Source: Stenogyne calaminthoides
Lineage: Eukaryota > Streptophyta > Magnoliopsida > Lamiales > Lamiaceae
Assembly (NCBI GenBank): GCA_037126765.1
Contig: JBBCBC010000026.1
Location: 29,993,698 to 30,057,697 of the forward strand
Length of the DNA: 64,000 bases
Direction: 5' to 3'
The notes under the pieces were generated by a model. The model was not told the DNA's origin. It did not search any database and saw only the letters and a program-made list of their open reading frames with translations. A program made the position numbers and the translations under genes. Shown here one piece after another: positions 23,441-34,223 of this stretch. The first letter of the stretch is position 1. The number at the start of each line of letters is the position of its first letter.

Positions 23441-25173
23441 GGGTATGATAGACAAAATCCAATTAAACGGTGGGGAAAATGAGATGAAATATAATTTTGA
23501 ATAAGAAAAGAGGATCTCCTAAAGTTTCATCATAAAATAATAGAAAACTTAGGTGCATCTCCTAAAGTTAGGGTGCATATACCATAAAAATCAAGATAAA
23601 ATAGGTGTTGGAAATATATAATTGGGCTGAGATTTATATGAGATGAGTTGAATTGTATTGGGCCATATCAAAGATGGCCCAAACGAATTAATAATACAAT
23701 GGGGAAAAAGGCTAATTATTTTAAAGTCATCGATATTTTATAAACAATTTTTTTTATTTTTTATCGGTATAAACAATTTTACATATGTAGTACTTTTGAC
23801 TAAATAATATAACTTAACACGAGTCTCACGATCTGTGCTTTCCTGGAGAAAGCGTAACAGGATAAATATTATATTTGCACTTAGCCGATTTGCAAATCTT
23901 ATTAAAACACTTATTTTTTTAAAAAAAATTGAGTCTAACCGCTTTAAACAAAAATGTTTTTACTCATTTTTGTTGAATTTATTTAATTAGTTTTTAAATG
24001 CTATGCATCAAGCTTGAGATGCCAAACTATATACTATCACAGCTTTAGTAATTCATTTGATGAAACATGACAACAAAATAAATAGTTGCCTACACATTTT
24101 TTCAGGAATTTTCAACAAAAATAATTTTATAAATAGTAAAAATTGTTTATGATTTGTTTATATATATTTTTAAATATCATATATGTTTTTTTTTTTAACA
24201 GAAATCGTATATGTTAATATGAAGTCAATTATTTATTTTTTTAACTGCAAAAAATTTCCGACTGATCAATTATAGAATCTACTGATAAGAACCTGAAAGT
24301 TAAAAAGTCGCCCAATCAAAAGGATTGAAACTACAAATCCCAACGGGTACATAATGACAGTATTTTATGATTCCCCACCCCGGCGATCCATCCCGGCTAT
24401 AATTGCTTCAAAAAATCGCCTTTACTTTAAATTAGTTCCCACTTATCTACATATTGTTTGTCAAATTTTAGTCGGTGTCAATTACAAATTGCAACTTGTA
24501 TTATTGTCATTTTTACAAATTTTAATATGTATATTTTCTATTTTAACAAAATGCAACATATATTAGTAAAAGTGATCGGTTCCAACACGAGACTTGTTTT
24601 TTGTAGAATTTTTCGACTAAATATCGCCTACAAATAATATGTTGTATATATCACAATATTAAAAAATATTTTAGCAAACATCAAAATTGATGAAATTCGA
24701 TAGAAAGATTTATAAAATAATGAGTGCAATTTGTAAAAAGGATAATTATATGTTGCAATTTATTATTAACCTTTTTTGGTTAAAATAGTAAGAATAAATT
24801 GCACCGATTATTCTTTTTTTCTTATTGAGCATCCCAACTGTTCGATAGAATGCTTGAACGAGACACGACTCTTGCTTCCGATATTGCTGTATCATTTATT
24901 ATAATTCAATAATACAATAGAGTTGTTCAGTGTATTAATGCCAATCTCGAAGTACCAATAATATAAGACAAAGTCTAATATGAAAATTTTCATACATGAA
25001 ATTTTTTTAATTTACAACTAAATTCTGTAATTGGTGAAGGTAAGACAAAATTGAGTGGTAGTTCACTTAAAAAGTGGTTCATAGTTCACCCTACCCCAAA
25101 TATGTCATAATTTTAGGATTTATTATTTAGTGTTTAGGGTATAGATGGTTTATTGTTTAGTGTTTAGGATTGT
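23441..25173. other. AT-rich intergenic DNA, no gene seen
   Basis: About 1.7 kb. I see A/T runs, no TE domain, no family exon 2 and no ORF that looks coding. Near 25090-25160 there is CCCTAAACACTAAA-type repetition in minus orientation, immediately after the truncated signal-peptide exon P10. Confidence 0.5.
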
Positions 25174-25230
25174 CCATATGAAAGCATAGACAACTAGCAG
25201 ACCTAAAAGAATCGACCTTTTGGAAGCCAT
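25174..25230 (-). pseudogene. P10: orphan signal-peptide exon of the small peptide family
   Basis: ATG at 25230-25228 reads MASKRSILLGLLVVYAFIW, a hydrophobic signal-peptide core matching exon 1 of P8 (VFFLLGLLLVFTFI) and P6 (MLFLLGLLPIVSAF). The usual AxS end and donor site are missing: sequence diverges at 25173 into CCCTAAACACTAAA-like DNA with an in-frame stop. A TATA element sits 54-70 nt upstream as in P6. No exon 2 was found downstream. Confidence 0.6.
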
Positions 25231-25283
25231 TATGTATTTAAATTAAACCTAAGCCAAGCGGGATATTTAAATCAGATAATTTG

Positions 25284-25300
25284 GTGGTGCATTTATAGGA
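25284..25300 (-). promoter_or_regulatory. TATA element of P10
   Basis: Minus-strand TCCTATAAATGCACCAC, identical to the P6 promoter word at 59313-59329 and close to that of P8. It is one of the most conserved non-coding words of the family. Confidence 0.6.
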
Positions 25301-25878
25301 TAAAGGAATTAACCTAGATGTAGTTTTGACTAAATTTTCAACGTTCACAAAAGTCTAAAATGTTAATTTGATTTCTTCATCTCATTATGATTTTTATTGA
25401 ATCGGTCAATTCATTTAATATTGGGACAAGCATATGGATTAATAATGACCACGGTTCGATTCCTTCCGAATCTTTTAACACACGAAACCTGCATGATGGT
25501 GGTTCGTTGAATATTTTTTATTATTCCACGTTATTATTCATTCATATTATAAAATACAAAAATGAACACCAATTATGAAATAGGTGATCCCATTCCATAA
25601 TGACTATGGGTCGTGACTTGAAATTTTATAAATAATAGCATGAGACTATGTAATTTGAGACGTGTTATAGCATTCAAATAATCCACTCAGACTTAATTCA
25701 TTCATTTAAGAATTTGAAGGTTAGGATTTAATTAACTTTGATCGTTGTCACACGGGGATGATCGATCTCAAAACAAAAACGAAATAAGTATTTTTTTTAT
25801 AAATTAATTTGGACGAAGAATCGTTTCATCTATTTAAAAAACATAGGAAATACTAATAAACCGGCACGAATTTAGAGT
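25301..25878. other. AT-rich intergenic DNA, no gene seen
   Basis: A 63-codon open frame at 25387-25578 has no recognisable domain and is not called. No repeat structure was identified. Confidence 0.5.
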
Positions 25879-26105
25879 GGGTCTCATGTGTGCCCGGGTT
25901 CACCATGCACTCATAGTGTATTTTAGAAGTATGCAACTATATAAAATAGAAACGTGTAACTATTTCAAACAGAAGCATGCAATTATATTACCATATTAAC
26001 AGTTGCACTCTTCTATGTAAATAAATTACATTTTTCAACATAACAAATTACACGCTTCTAAAATATACGATGAGTGCACGGTACACTCGGGTGCATAGAA
26101 GACTT
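25879..26105. mobile_element. Foldback MITE, copy 1 (about 227 bp)
   Basis: The two halves are reverse complements: GTGCACTCAT...TTTTAGAAG at the left recurs inverted at the right. The element also contains GCATGCAA and GTTGCAC words around an AT-rich loop. A second copy lies at 60588-60823. No coding capacity; superfamily not assigned. Confidence 0.65.
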
Positions 26106-26538
26106 AATTTAAATTATCTATATATAGAAAATCGAATGCTTGATTGCTTTCAGATGACTAAGTAAAGTCGCTTTCAACCAAAAAAAAGAAAGACTTAATG
26201 CTTGATTGGCCCCACACGCAGGAAGACTTTAAAAATAGGAAATAATATATTTTCCCCAATTACTTTATCACACTTTGATTTTAGTTCTATTTATTTTTAT
26301 TTCTGGCCAATAACTTACATATTTTTGACCAATTGATCCTTTTGACTTTTAAATTTTAATTTTCATTCTATAACTTACTTTAATCAAAACTAAAAAATGA
26401 TAAAATTATGCAAATTACATGTCGAAAATCAAAATTTAAAAATCAAAAGGACCACAAAAATAGAAATGTGTAAATTACATAACGAAAATTTAAATATAGA
26501 AATCAATAGGACAAAAATAAAAAAATGGTAAAATTATA
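26106..26538. other. AT-rich DNA, no gene seen
   Basis: Contains partly inverted A/T-rich words around 26330-26520 (ATTTTTGACCAATTGATCCT; AAATCAAAAGGAC). This may be another decayed foldback element, but its ends are not clear. Confidence 0.4.
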
Positions 26539-26934
26539 CACTACAAAAAAATAGTGCATTGCCTACGAAAATTTTCAATATTTTTTCAATATGCCGAAAT
26601 TTCCAACGAAAATAAATTTGTCCGTATAACTTGCCTACAAACTTTTCTAATTATATATATAGATTATTTTTAAACTACATGTATAATTGTTTACATAAAT
26701 GTAAATTACTAGAAAATTATTTTTGTAGGTAAGTTTGCCTACGAAAATTATAAATGCATAGATAGTTTGCTCGTAGGTAATTTGTTTGTCTAGATTTTTT
26801 TTTAGGTAATTTTAAAAATTAGTAGGCAAATCGTGGACAATTCTTACTTTTTAAGGATCAAATTATTTTTGTAGGAGAATTTCGTAGCCATTAGAAAATT
26901 TTCGTAGGCAATTCTTCATTTTCTTGTAGTAGTG
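26539..26934. mobile_element. CACTA-type MITE (396 bp)
   Basis: The left end CACTACAAAAAAATAG and the right end, read inverted as CACTACTACAAGAAAAT, are the CACTACAAGAAA signature of CACTA/Spm ends. Subterminal GCCTACGAAAATTTTC is present inverted at both ends, and TTTGTAGG/CGTAGGCA words recur inside. Flanking 3-bp words are ATA and AGA. No transposase. Confidence 0.75.
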
Positions 26935-27169
26935 AGAAGACGGAAAAAACTTTTTTCCCCTTTTATTAAATTCTCATTTCCAATCACATTGAAAAACTTA
27001 AACAAAATTCTCTTTAACATTTAATACATATGAAGAAATGGTCATAATAATACGAATATAAAGCACTCCACAAAATGTACGTGCTCACCAAAGTCTTCTT
27101 AAACAAAATGTACGTTCGAAGAAAATTCCCAGAAATGCAAGTCTTCTCAACTATCGCATAATAATAAAA
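26935..27169. other. Short AT-rich spacer, no gene seen
   Basis: Nothing recognisable apart from two similar ACAAAATGTACG words. Confidence 0.5.
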
Positions 27170-27283
27170 TACTCCATTCAATTTTTAATACATGTCATTT
27201 TAATTTTTACACAAATTTTTTAATAAATATCATTTTACTTATTTTTCCTTATGTACGTTATTTTAGGAAAAATTTCATATGAA
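27170..27283. mobile_element. Left half of the Stowaway-like MITE hosting MULE-2
   Basis: Starts TACTCCATTCAATTTTTAAT, the inverted counterpart of ATTAAAAATTGGAGGGAGTA at the right half (ending 32919). MULE-2 sits between the halves, so the MITE was there first. Confidence 0.6.
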
Positions 27284-30200
27284 GGCCTGAATTTAAGGAA
27301 TTGTCTCAAAATAAGGCCCAGATTAATAATTTTCTCAAATTAGGATTTCATATTTCATTTTTTCTCAAATTAGGATATATTTTAAAATTATTAGTCTCAA
27401 ATCTAGAATACTTCACAGCTGATATTTGACGGCATCCAATAACTTCTCTTCCACTCTCTCTTGTTTTCGTCTCTCTTACAATTTGTAGAATAAGATCTTC
27501 CATTTTAAAGACATCATATCTATTTACTCTTTCAGCAACTAAGAAATTGAAGGAAGGGAATTGAATTGTGATATTAATGATTTTGATCCACATGATTTCG
27601 ACGCACAAAATTTCTGGGAGCATTCGAACGGACTGCAACTGGTGTATATAAAGATAGAGGATTTTTTTAGATTTTTGGGAAAAGTTAGTATCAACACTGA
27701 CTCTTCTAATCACTATAGTAAATAGGGCTATGAAACGAAATTATCATTCTTGTAATTCCTAATGCTCAGTGTTTTATATAATATATATTGTTCTGCATCT
27801 GAATTGATTGTTCTACTTGTTTTGAAAAGTCCTTTATGGGTAATTATAGCCCTCTATGTTGAAAAAACTAGTAGCTCTGAGATGTCCATCTCCAACAACA
27901 TTCTTGTTATATTTGCTGCCAGATCTCAATAGCGACAAGCAATGAGGGATAAAGGCTCCCCGAATACGTTGATTGCTTCTTCGAAGAGCTGTAACAAGCA
28001 GTTTGCTTCCCTCAATACTAAGTCCATCAACAACTGTTAGTATAGACTGTATAATTTTCGGATTGGCTTTATTTGGTAAATTGTAATAATACTTGACGTT
28101 AATAGAAGAACAGCAATGTATTTTGTGTTTGAATACTCCATATGTGAAGCCAAATGTGATTGGATTTTTAAGAAAATTGATACTTCAATTGTTAAACACT
28201 CAATCGTATGGAACAGTATGAATAATAACAGCTTTCATGAAGATTTAAATTGAGGATATGATGAATTTCCATCAAATGTGTACTAATGTTGAGAAATTGC
28301 ATTAAATAGTTAGGGCAAAGAACAGTAATACAGTAATAGTAGACACATCCCTGATCCCTCCCACAATTGAAAAAACAGCAGGAGAAATTGAAAAAAAGAA
28401 GGAAAAAACATTCCACAGCCCATAACACTCACTGATTCCTCAATTAAGCAGCATTTATAGATTCTGCATTTCCAATCTCTTTCATCAGTTTGATCAATTA
28501 CTATTATTTTTTTATTTTCTGACAATATTTGTAGAATAAAAACTATGGATTCTTTGTCTTCATCTTTTCTACCTAAATTACCAGCATTTGCTATTATGGG
28601 ATATAGTTTGAGTTCCAGCATTTGTACTAAGGACTGCAACTTTGAGAAAACTTTCTTAGAAAAATATAATATGCAGGCAAACCAGAAATGAGAAAGTGAA
28701 AAATCAAGCAAAGTTTATCATATACTTTGAGGCTCAACTATATATATAATGGCAAGCACAACAATGATGGGAAGTTATATTCTACTTTATGTGGTTCTGT
28801 TCATGATTTAGCACCCATATACTAAAACAACTAACCATCATGAAACCATAACTATCATTCATATACTAAACAACTAACCACCATGAAGCCATATACTAAA
28901 CTACGTTCTCATCCACGCACAAACGACCATTCAGCCTCAAGCTAGTGCAATCTACTTGTTTATCCAAATTATCCTCCTTCTTAAACACAACCTTGATATA
29001 CACAACATTTTCATGTCGGTATAACTTCTTAAATATATCAAATAATACACAAAATATTAACGGTTGTGTATCCAAATTATTGCTCTTTATTTTCATTCAA
29101 GAATGCTTAAATAAATTCAATAAATAATCACCAAGTTCAAAAAATAAACATTTCTCAAAGTTGTCCAAGCCAAAACAATAATACTTTACTAAACAAAAGT
29201 TACTAATCAAAACAAAGAAAGTCACAACTATATATGTATCAACTAAGATTATGAAACATTCATTTCTAGTTCAACCAAATCTTCTCTAATGCATCAAATC
29301 AGAGAATCATTTTGAGGCAATCCGATCTCGTGATAGTCCGTCCTAATAAGAAAAAAAATAATTATTTTAGAAAAGTTAGTTAAAAATAATAATAAAATCA
29401 ATTTTATGTTAATATTTGAAAAAGAGATAACCCGATCATCCACCTTATTTTTTATGTGCCCTTTTATTGTGACCAAGTTCTCCACATTTACCACATTTTG
29501 TTGGTCCATATTTCCTTTTAGCTTTATGACGATCTCTAGACTCAAGAGGTCTTTTTTTGCTCTCATTTCTTTTGGCCTCCCCCCTGTGACCTTCTATAAG
29601 GGGGTGGTAGAATGAGCCCATGATCAATTTTAGGCCAAAAGTGTGGACCCGTCAAAGGATATATACAATGGATGTAAGCTTTCAAGAATGTCTCCCTTGT
29701 GAAATAATCACTCAGATAATCTTCATGGTTTCTCTTTATTTTTTCTATGGCAAACTACAACATGCTTGCAAAGGAATTCCCGATATATCCCAATTTTACA
29801 AGTGCATGTGTAAGTGTCAAGATTCACAATGAATTTCTCAGTCTACGAGATACCTCAAAGATAGCCCTCTGCCAATCCCCACATGGAGTCAAAGATCCCA
29901 CACTTTACTATCCACAATTGATATATTTAGCTTCTCGATTATGTGAGGACACAATTCACAATTTATTTTCCTCATCTTTTCTCCATTTTCATACATTCTC
30001 GTCATCGCTTGAGACTGTATATTCTTAATTAAAGAAGTAACTCCTCCACCTCTATATGCTAAGATTTTACCATTGAAACACTCAACAATGTTGCTTGAAA
30101 TAGCAGATGACTTCACATGAGCTTCAAAGCCAGCTTTGCTCCATCTTTCCATGCCAATATCAGTTAAGTGTTTCCAAGCCTCTTCACAAGTTCGTTGTAT

Positions 30201-32233
30201 CTCATTCATGTGAACATTGTAGTCCACAATGGTGGTGGAATTTACTGCTTTCCAAAATTGATTCGCTACATGTTTATCTCTCCATCTTTTTTTTGAAATT
30301 ACGGAACAAATATAAAACACATAGCCTATGATACTTGGACGGATACACGTCATTCAAAGCTGAAACAAGACCCTGTTGGTAAAATAAATTAAATCAACAT
30401 ATTAAGTAAAGTATGTACGTGATCATATTGATATAACAAAAGAACAAATTAATGCAAGTTATTACCTTTCCTTGATCTGAAATAAAAGTCCATCTTTCAC
30501 CATGTGGGGAACTAAGCCCAATATCTCTCAACAGGTTACTTAAAAACCAAGACCATGTCTCTCTAGTTTTTGAAGGAACTATAGCGAATGCTATAAGAAA
30601 GAGACAATTGTTTCCATCTTGAGCTACAAACCGATAAAAAGTCGACCTCGATAATACCCCTTCAAGAAGCATCCATCTATTGCAATTAAGGGTCGACATC
30701 CCGCTAAAAAACCCTTCTTACATGAATCTATACATATATAAAGTCGATCAAATCGAGAAGGTACTCCCGGAGCCAATATTTCAAAAGTAGTCCCAGGATT
30801 AGTTCTCAATAATTCCTCACGATAGTCCCACAATCTTGCAAATTGTTCATCGTGATTTCCATCCATAGATTGAAGTCAGAGATTTAAGTTACTCTGTATG
30901 CTTTTGCCCTACTAAGTTTCATATTAAACTCCCCAGCAATATGAGCTCCCAACTCTGACTCTGTCATATTTGGAAATTTTTTCAAGTCATTAACCACCTT
31001 CTTGCTCAACCATTTGGTATCAATAAACTTGGCTTTTGCATCTCCTTTCTTACAATTATGTTCTTCATAATATGTTTTCACCTCATAAGTTTCGAGGTGG
31101 CCCACTTTTGAACAGTAAATAAGCCATGGAAAATAATTGAACATCGTGTTTACACCTTTTTTCTATCTTTCCTCACAATTGATAAGCTATAGTTGTTGTA
31201 TGCAATCGTAACTTTTCACAGCCTCGTAAAATTCTTTAATGGAAGAGAACTTTTGGCCTACTTTAAAAGACACTTGTTTGTTTGTACTTTGAACACATAT
31301 TGAGTCGATTTCCTCCCCTCATCATCCGGACGAATAATCATGAGAATCTTCTATGGTCCTCAATTTACTCAAAGGATTTTATTGAACCATTAGACAAAGT
31401 TACTATGATTGTCGCCGTGTGAATTTGATAGAAATCATCATCTAACATCTACAAAGGGAGAAGTTACAGACCAAGATAATCAACAATGAAAAATTACTTT
31501 GATAATACACATAGAATATGATTATAGAAATTTTAAAACTTGGTAAATAGATAGATTTTCCAATAGGCAACAAAGAATTCATGTTTAGCCGAAACAATAA
31601 TTATAAGCACTTTAAAATGAAAATGAAAAGTTATTTTGGAGAAGTTAGTATCAACACTGACCTTTCTAATCACTATAGTAAATAGGGCTATGCAAACGAA
31701 ATTATCATTCTTGTAATTCCTAATGCTCAGTGTTTTATATAATATATATTGTTCTCAATCTGAATTGATTGTTCTCATATACTCTTTTTCTTAATCACTT
31801 TACACAGTGAAAGGAAAAAAAAATTAAAAATTGATTATATGTCCATACCTCTTAGATCGCCAAAACTTGAGAATCCAGTGATTGATGAAAAGTGCAGATG
31901 GGAAAAAGAAAACTTGGGCTCTGCAATATTTGAATCCTACATCTTTCATACTTACACCTTTGTTCATTGAAATAAAAGATTTTTCCCGCTTAGAGAAGAG
32001 AAAATAAGCCAATTAACTATCTTCAGGAGAAAATAAAAAAAGAAGTTATTGGAAGGAAAAATAAAAAAGAGAAGTTATTGGATTCCGTCAAACACCAAAG
32101 TGAAGTATTCTAGATTTGAAGATTAATAATTTTAAAATATATCTTAATTTGAGAAAGAGTGAAATATGAAGCCCTAATTTGAGACAATTGTTAATTTGGG
32201 CCTTATTTTGAGACAATTCTTTAAATTCAGGCC
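27284..32233 (-). mobile_element. Mutator-like element MULE-2, about 4.95 kb
   Basis: Terminal repeats GGCCTGAATTTAAGGAATTG at 27284 and inverted at 32233. The flanks TTCATATGA (left, one base away) and ATAATATGA (right) share 7 of 9 bases, possibly an eroded 9-bp target duplication. This copy has intact host DNA on both sides, so it is the likely parental locus of MULE-1. Confidence 0.88.
29294..31400 (-). pseudogene. MuDR-type transposase of MULE-2 (frameshifted)
   Basis: Same gene as in MULE-1. 31144-30884 (SKVGHLETYEVKTYYEEHNC), 30866-30394 (DDE core with LIAIDGCFLKG), a 93-nt intron at 30465-30373, then 30353-29889 (RWRDKHVANQFWKAVNSTT to IVDSKVWD). It shares the MULE-1 frame breaks and adds more: a break at about 29889, where MULE-1 reads PPCGDWQRAIFEV, and others in the SWIM region, leaving the knuckle KCGKCGELGHNKR alone at 29627-29445. 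It is more decayed than MULE-1. Confidence 0.8.
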
Positions 32234-32262
32234 ATAATATGATTTTTTTCCGTTATTTTACC

Positions 32263-32728
32263 CAATATTTTCATAACCGAACCGGTGATCGAATCCGATG
32301 ACCATCGGTCACATTGTTCAACCTTGGTCGGGACCGGTTCAACCGGGGGTTCAACCGTTTTCTATGTTTAGTTAAAAAAACAAAATAAATATACACCTAC
32401 AAAATTTTAAATATATATTTTATAACTTTTCATATCATATTTTATAAATTTTGTCCTACCTCATACATTTATCCCACATCGAAAGTGTTAGAGAAAAATG
32501 TGAGAGAAATATAAATTTAAAATTTTAAATATTTAATATAAATTAATAATTTAATTTAAAAAAAAAAAAAAAAAAAAAAGTTTTTTCCGGTTGAACTGGT
32601 TTTGACCGTTTTGACCGTTCAACCGTTCAACCTCGAAATCCGTTATACATGTGTTTTTTAACGGGTTACCGTCGGTTCAACATTCAACCGGTTGAACCGG
32701 CCGGTTCAACCCGGTTTTGAAAACATTG
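32263..32728. mobile_element. hAT-type MITE (466 bp) with perfect 8-bp target duplication
   Basis: Ends CAATATTTTCATAACCG (left) and, inverted, CAATGTTTTCAAAACCGG (right). It is flanked on both sides by ATTTTACC (32255-32262 and 32729-32736), while the paralogous site at about 14953-14960 has a single copy and no insert. An 8-bp duplication with CA...TG ends indicates a hAT-driven element. Inside are many AACCGGTT and TTGAACCGG words and a 20-odd A run near 32558-32579. No ORF. Confidence 0.88.
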
Positions 32729-32919
32729 ATTTTACCACTATTTCTTTTCAACTCATAAAATTAATTTTCCACAAATCTTTTCATCTATCTTTTCTCTAAT
32801 TTAGGGATATTTATTTGTGGTCTAATTAATTAAGGGAAATATTGGCAAAAAAAAAATACTACCTTAATTTGTAGTTAATTTAATTCTAAAATGATATGTA
32901 TTAAAAATTGGAGGGAGTA

Positions 32920-33085
32920 TAAAGCACGAAAATCATCCAAGTCGTGTTTCAAGTTTAATAAATAGAAAACAGATTTAGTTACTCAACAAAATTACTTTTC
33001 ACTTTATTACCTATACATTAAATACATCCCCCGACTGACTTTACAAAATAAATCGTAGCTGCAGCTTCAGTTCAATAATCCATTA
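32920..33085. other. Spacer upstream of P3
   Basis: Same DNA as 15124-15289. No gene seen. Confidence 0.5.
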
Positions 33086-33333
33086 ATGGCAATTTCAAAA
33101 AGGTTGTTCATTCACCTATCAAACTAATATACAACATATTACATATGTATAACATCAAATTCCTTTTCATATTAGATCTCTCTGTTTATTTTTTTAATAA
33201 AAGATTTATTGGCACTTTGGCAGATGAAAGCTTGCCAAAGGATGGGAAAAATCGCGGTGGTGATGGCTGCAGAGGCCGTAGTTATGGTTATCGTAGTTAT
33301 AGCTGCATACTTGTTTTGAATTTCCAGTGGTAA
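33086..33333 (+). pseudogene. P3: plus-strand relic of the small peptide family (paralogue of P1)
   Basis: Duplicate of P1. Exon-2-like part 33224-33333 reads ESLPKDGKNRGGDG, RGRSYGYRSYSC and ends LVLNFQW. Unlike P1, the upstream spacer is open, so a continuous 62-codon frame runs from ATG 33145 to the stop at 33333 and begins with a hydrophobic stretch (IKFLFILDLSVYFF) that could act as a signal anchor. Whether that is chance is unknown. A degenerate exon-1 start (MAISKRLF) lies at 33086. Confidence 0.45.
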
Positions 33334-33870
33334 TTTTTATTCAGATGAATTTTTAATTTCAATACATCAGATTTACAGAATTGAAGAATAAATATGGGTG
33401 ATTGTCTCAATCTATATATGCCAAAAACATGGATAGTTATGGTCATTGTATTGATGTTTAATCCGGGGAGCATATTCGATGCTTCAATCATAATCAATTT
33501 GCAATATTTTTCCAAAAAATAAAAAAACATGGATAATTATATATGGTGATTAATAAGGTCAATGAAAGATTAATTGATCATACACTTCATACAATTCAAC
33601 GAGTTTCAAAATAAGTTAATCATTAATTACGTACAAATAATTTTAATTAACTATCTTCAGCCTATAATCCAAATTAACCCCAAACATTGTATATAACTAT
33701 ATATATATATATATCAGGAAAAAATATAACCAAAACAATCAATAATATCCTATGCGTCATATGCAAATAGCAAATTTTGATGACTCTACTCCCAATATAC
33801 CCATCATCCAACGATCTGAACTTGTAGAGAGATGTGTAATTAATTCTTTCATTATTTTCCCAAACGCACA
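33334..33870. other. AT-rich spacer between P3 and P4
   Basis: Paralogous to 15538-16154, with a 90-bp deletion of the stretch that in copy 1 lies around 15997-16080. TA microsatellite near 33698-33712. The tandem duplication unit starts at about 33436. Confidence 0.6.
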
Positions 33871-34223
33871 TTACGGGCTGTCGCACCCCAAACCCCTGGA
33901 CCAGGTTTTGCATGAAGCCATAGGGGCCGGAGGGGGAAGATTAACTCTTTGAAAGCTCACACCAACTCCTCCCTTGTCGAAACTACGACCATCGCCACGC
34001 CTTCCGTCCTTCTCCAAGCTTTCATCTGTATTAACAACTTTTTTAAATTAAAACAATTCATAAGTATGAAGTAAATCATTTTAAATGATTGATAGCGTGC
34101 ATGAAATTGTTACGAGAATATTGGAGCTTACTTGTTTGATCATGTGATGCAGCCACCTCAGGAGAGGCGAAGAAAGAATAGGCAATTAGCATACCTAAAA
34201 GATGTAAAGGAGATTTAGAAAAT
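33871..34223 (-). pseudogene. P4: small secreted peptide gene (paralogue of P2)
   Basis: Same structure as P2: exon 1 from internal Met 34192 to 34132, intron 34131-34026, exon 2 34025-33871 (155 nt), 71 codons in frame. Differences from P2 are few (SFDKG for SFGKG, SFQR for SIQR). The C-terminus SCKTWSRGLGCDSP is identical. As in P2, the family start codon is lost at the TE-B3 boundary. Confidence 0.6.

Noticed and set aside
24354..25578. Plus-strand frames of 60-70 codons in the AT-rich spacer
   Set aside because: No start context, domain, splice partner or repeat homology; lengths are within chance.
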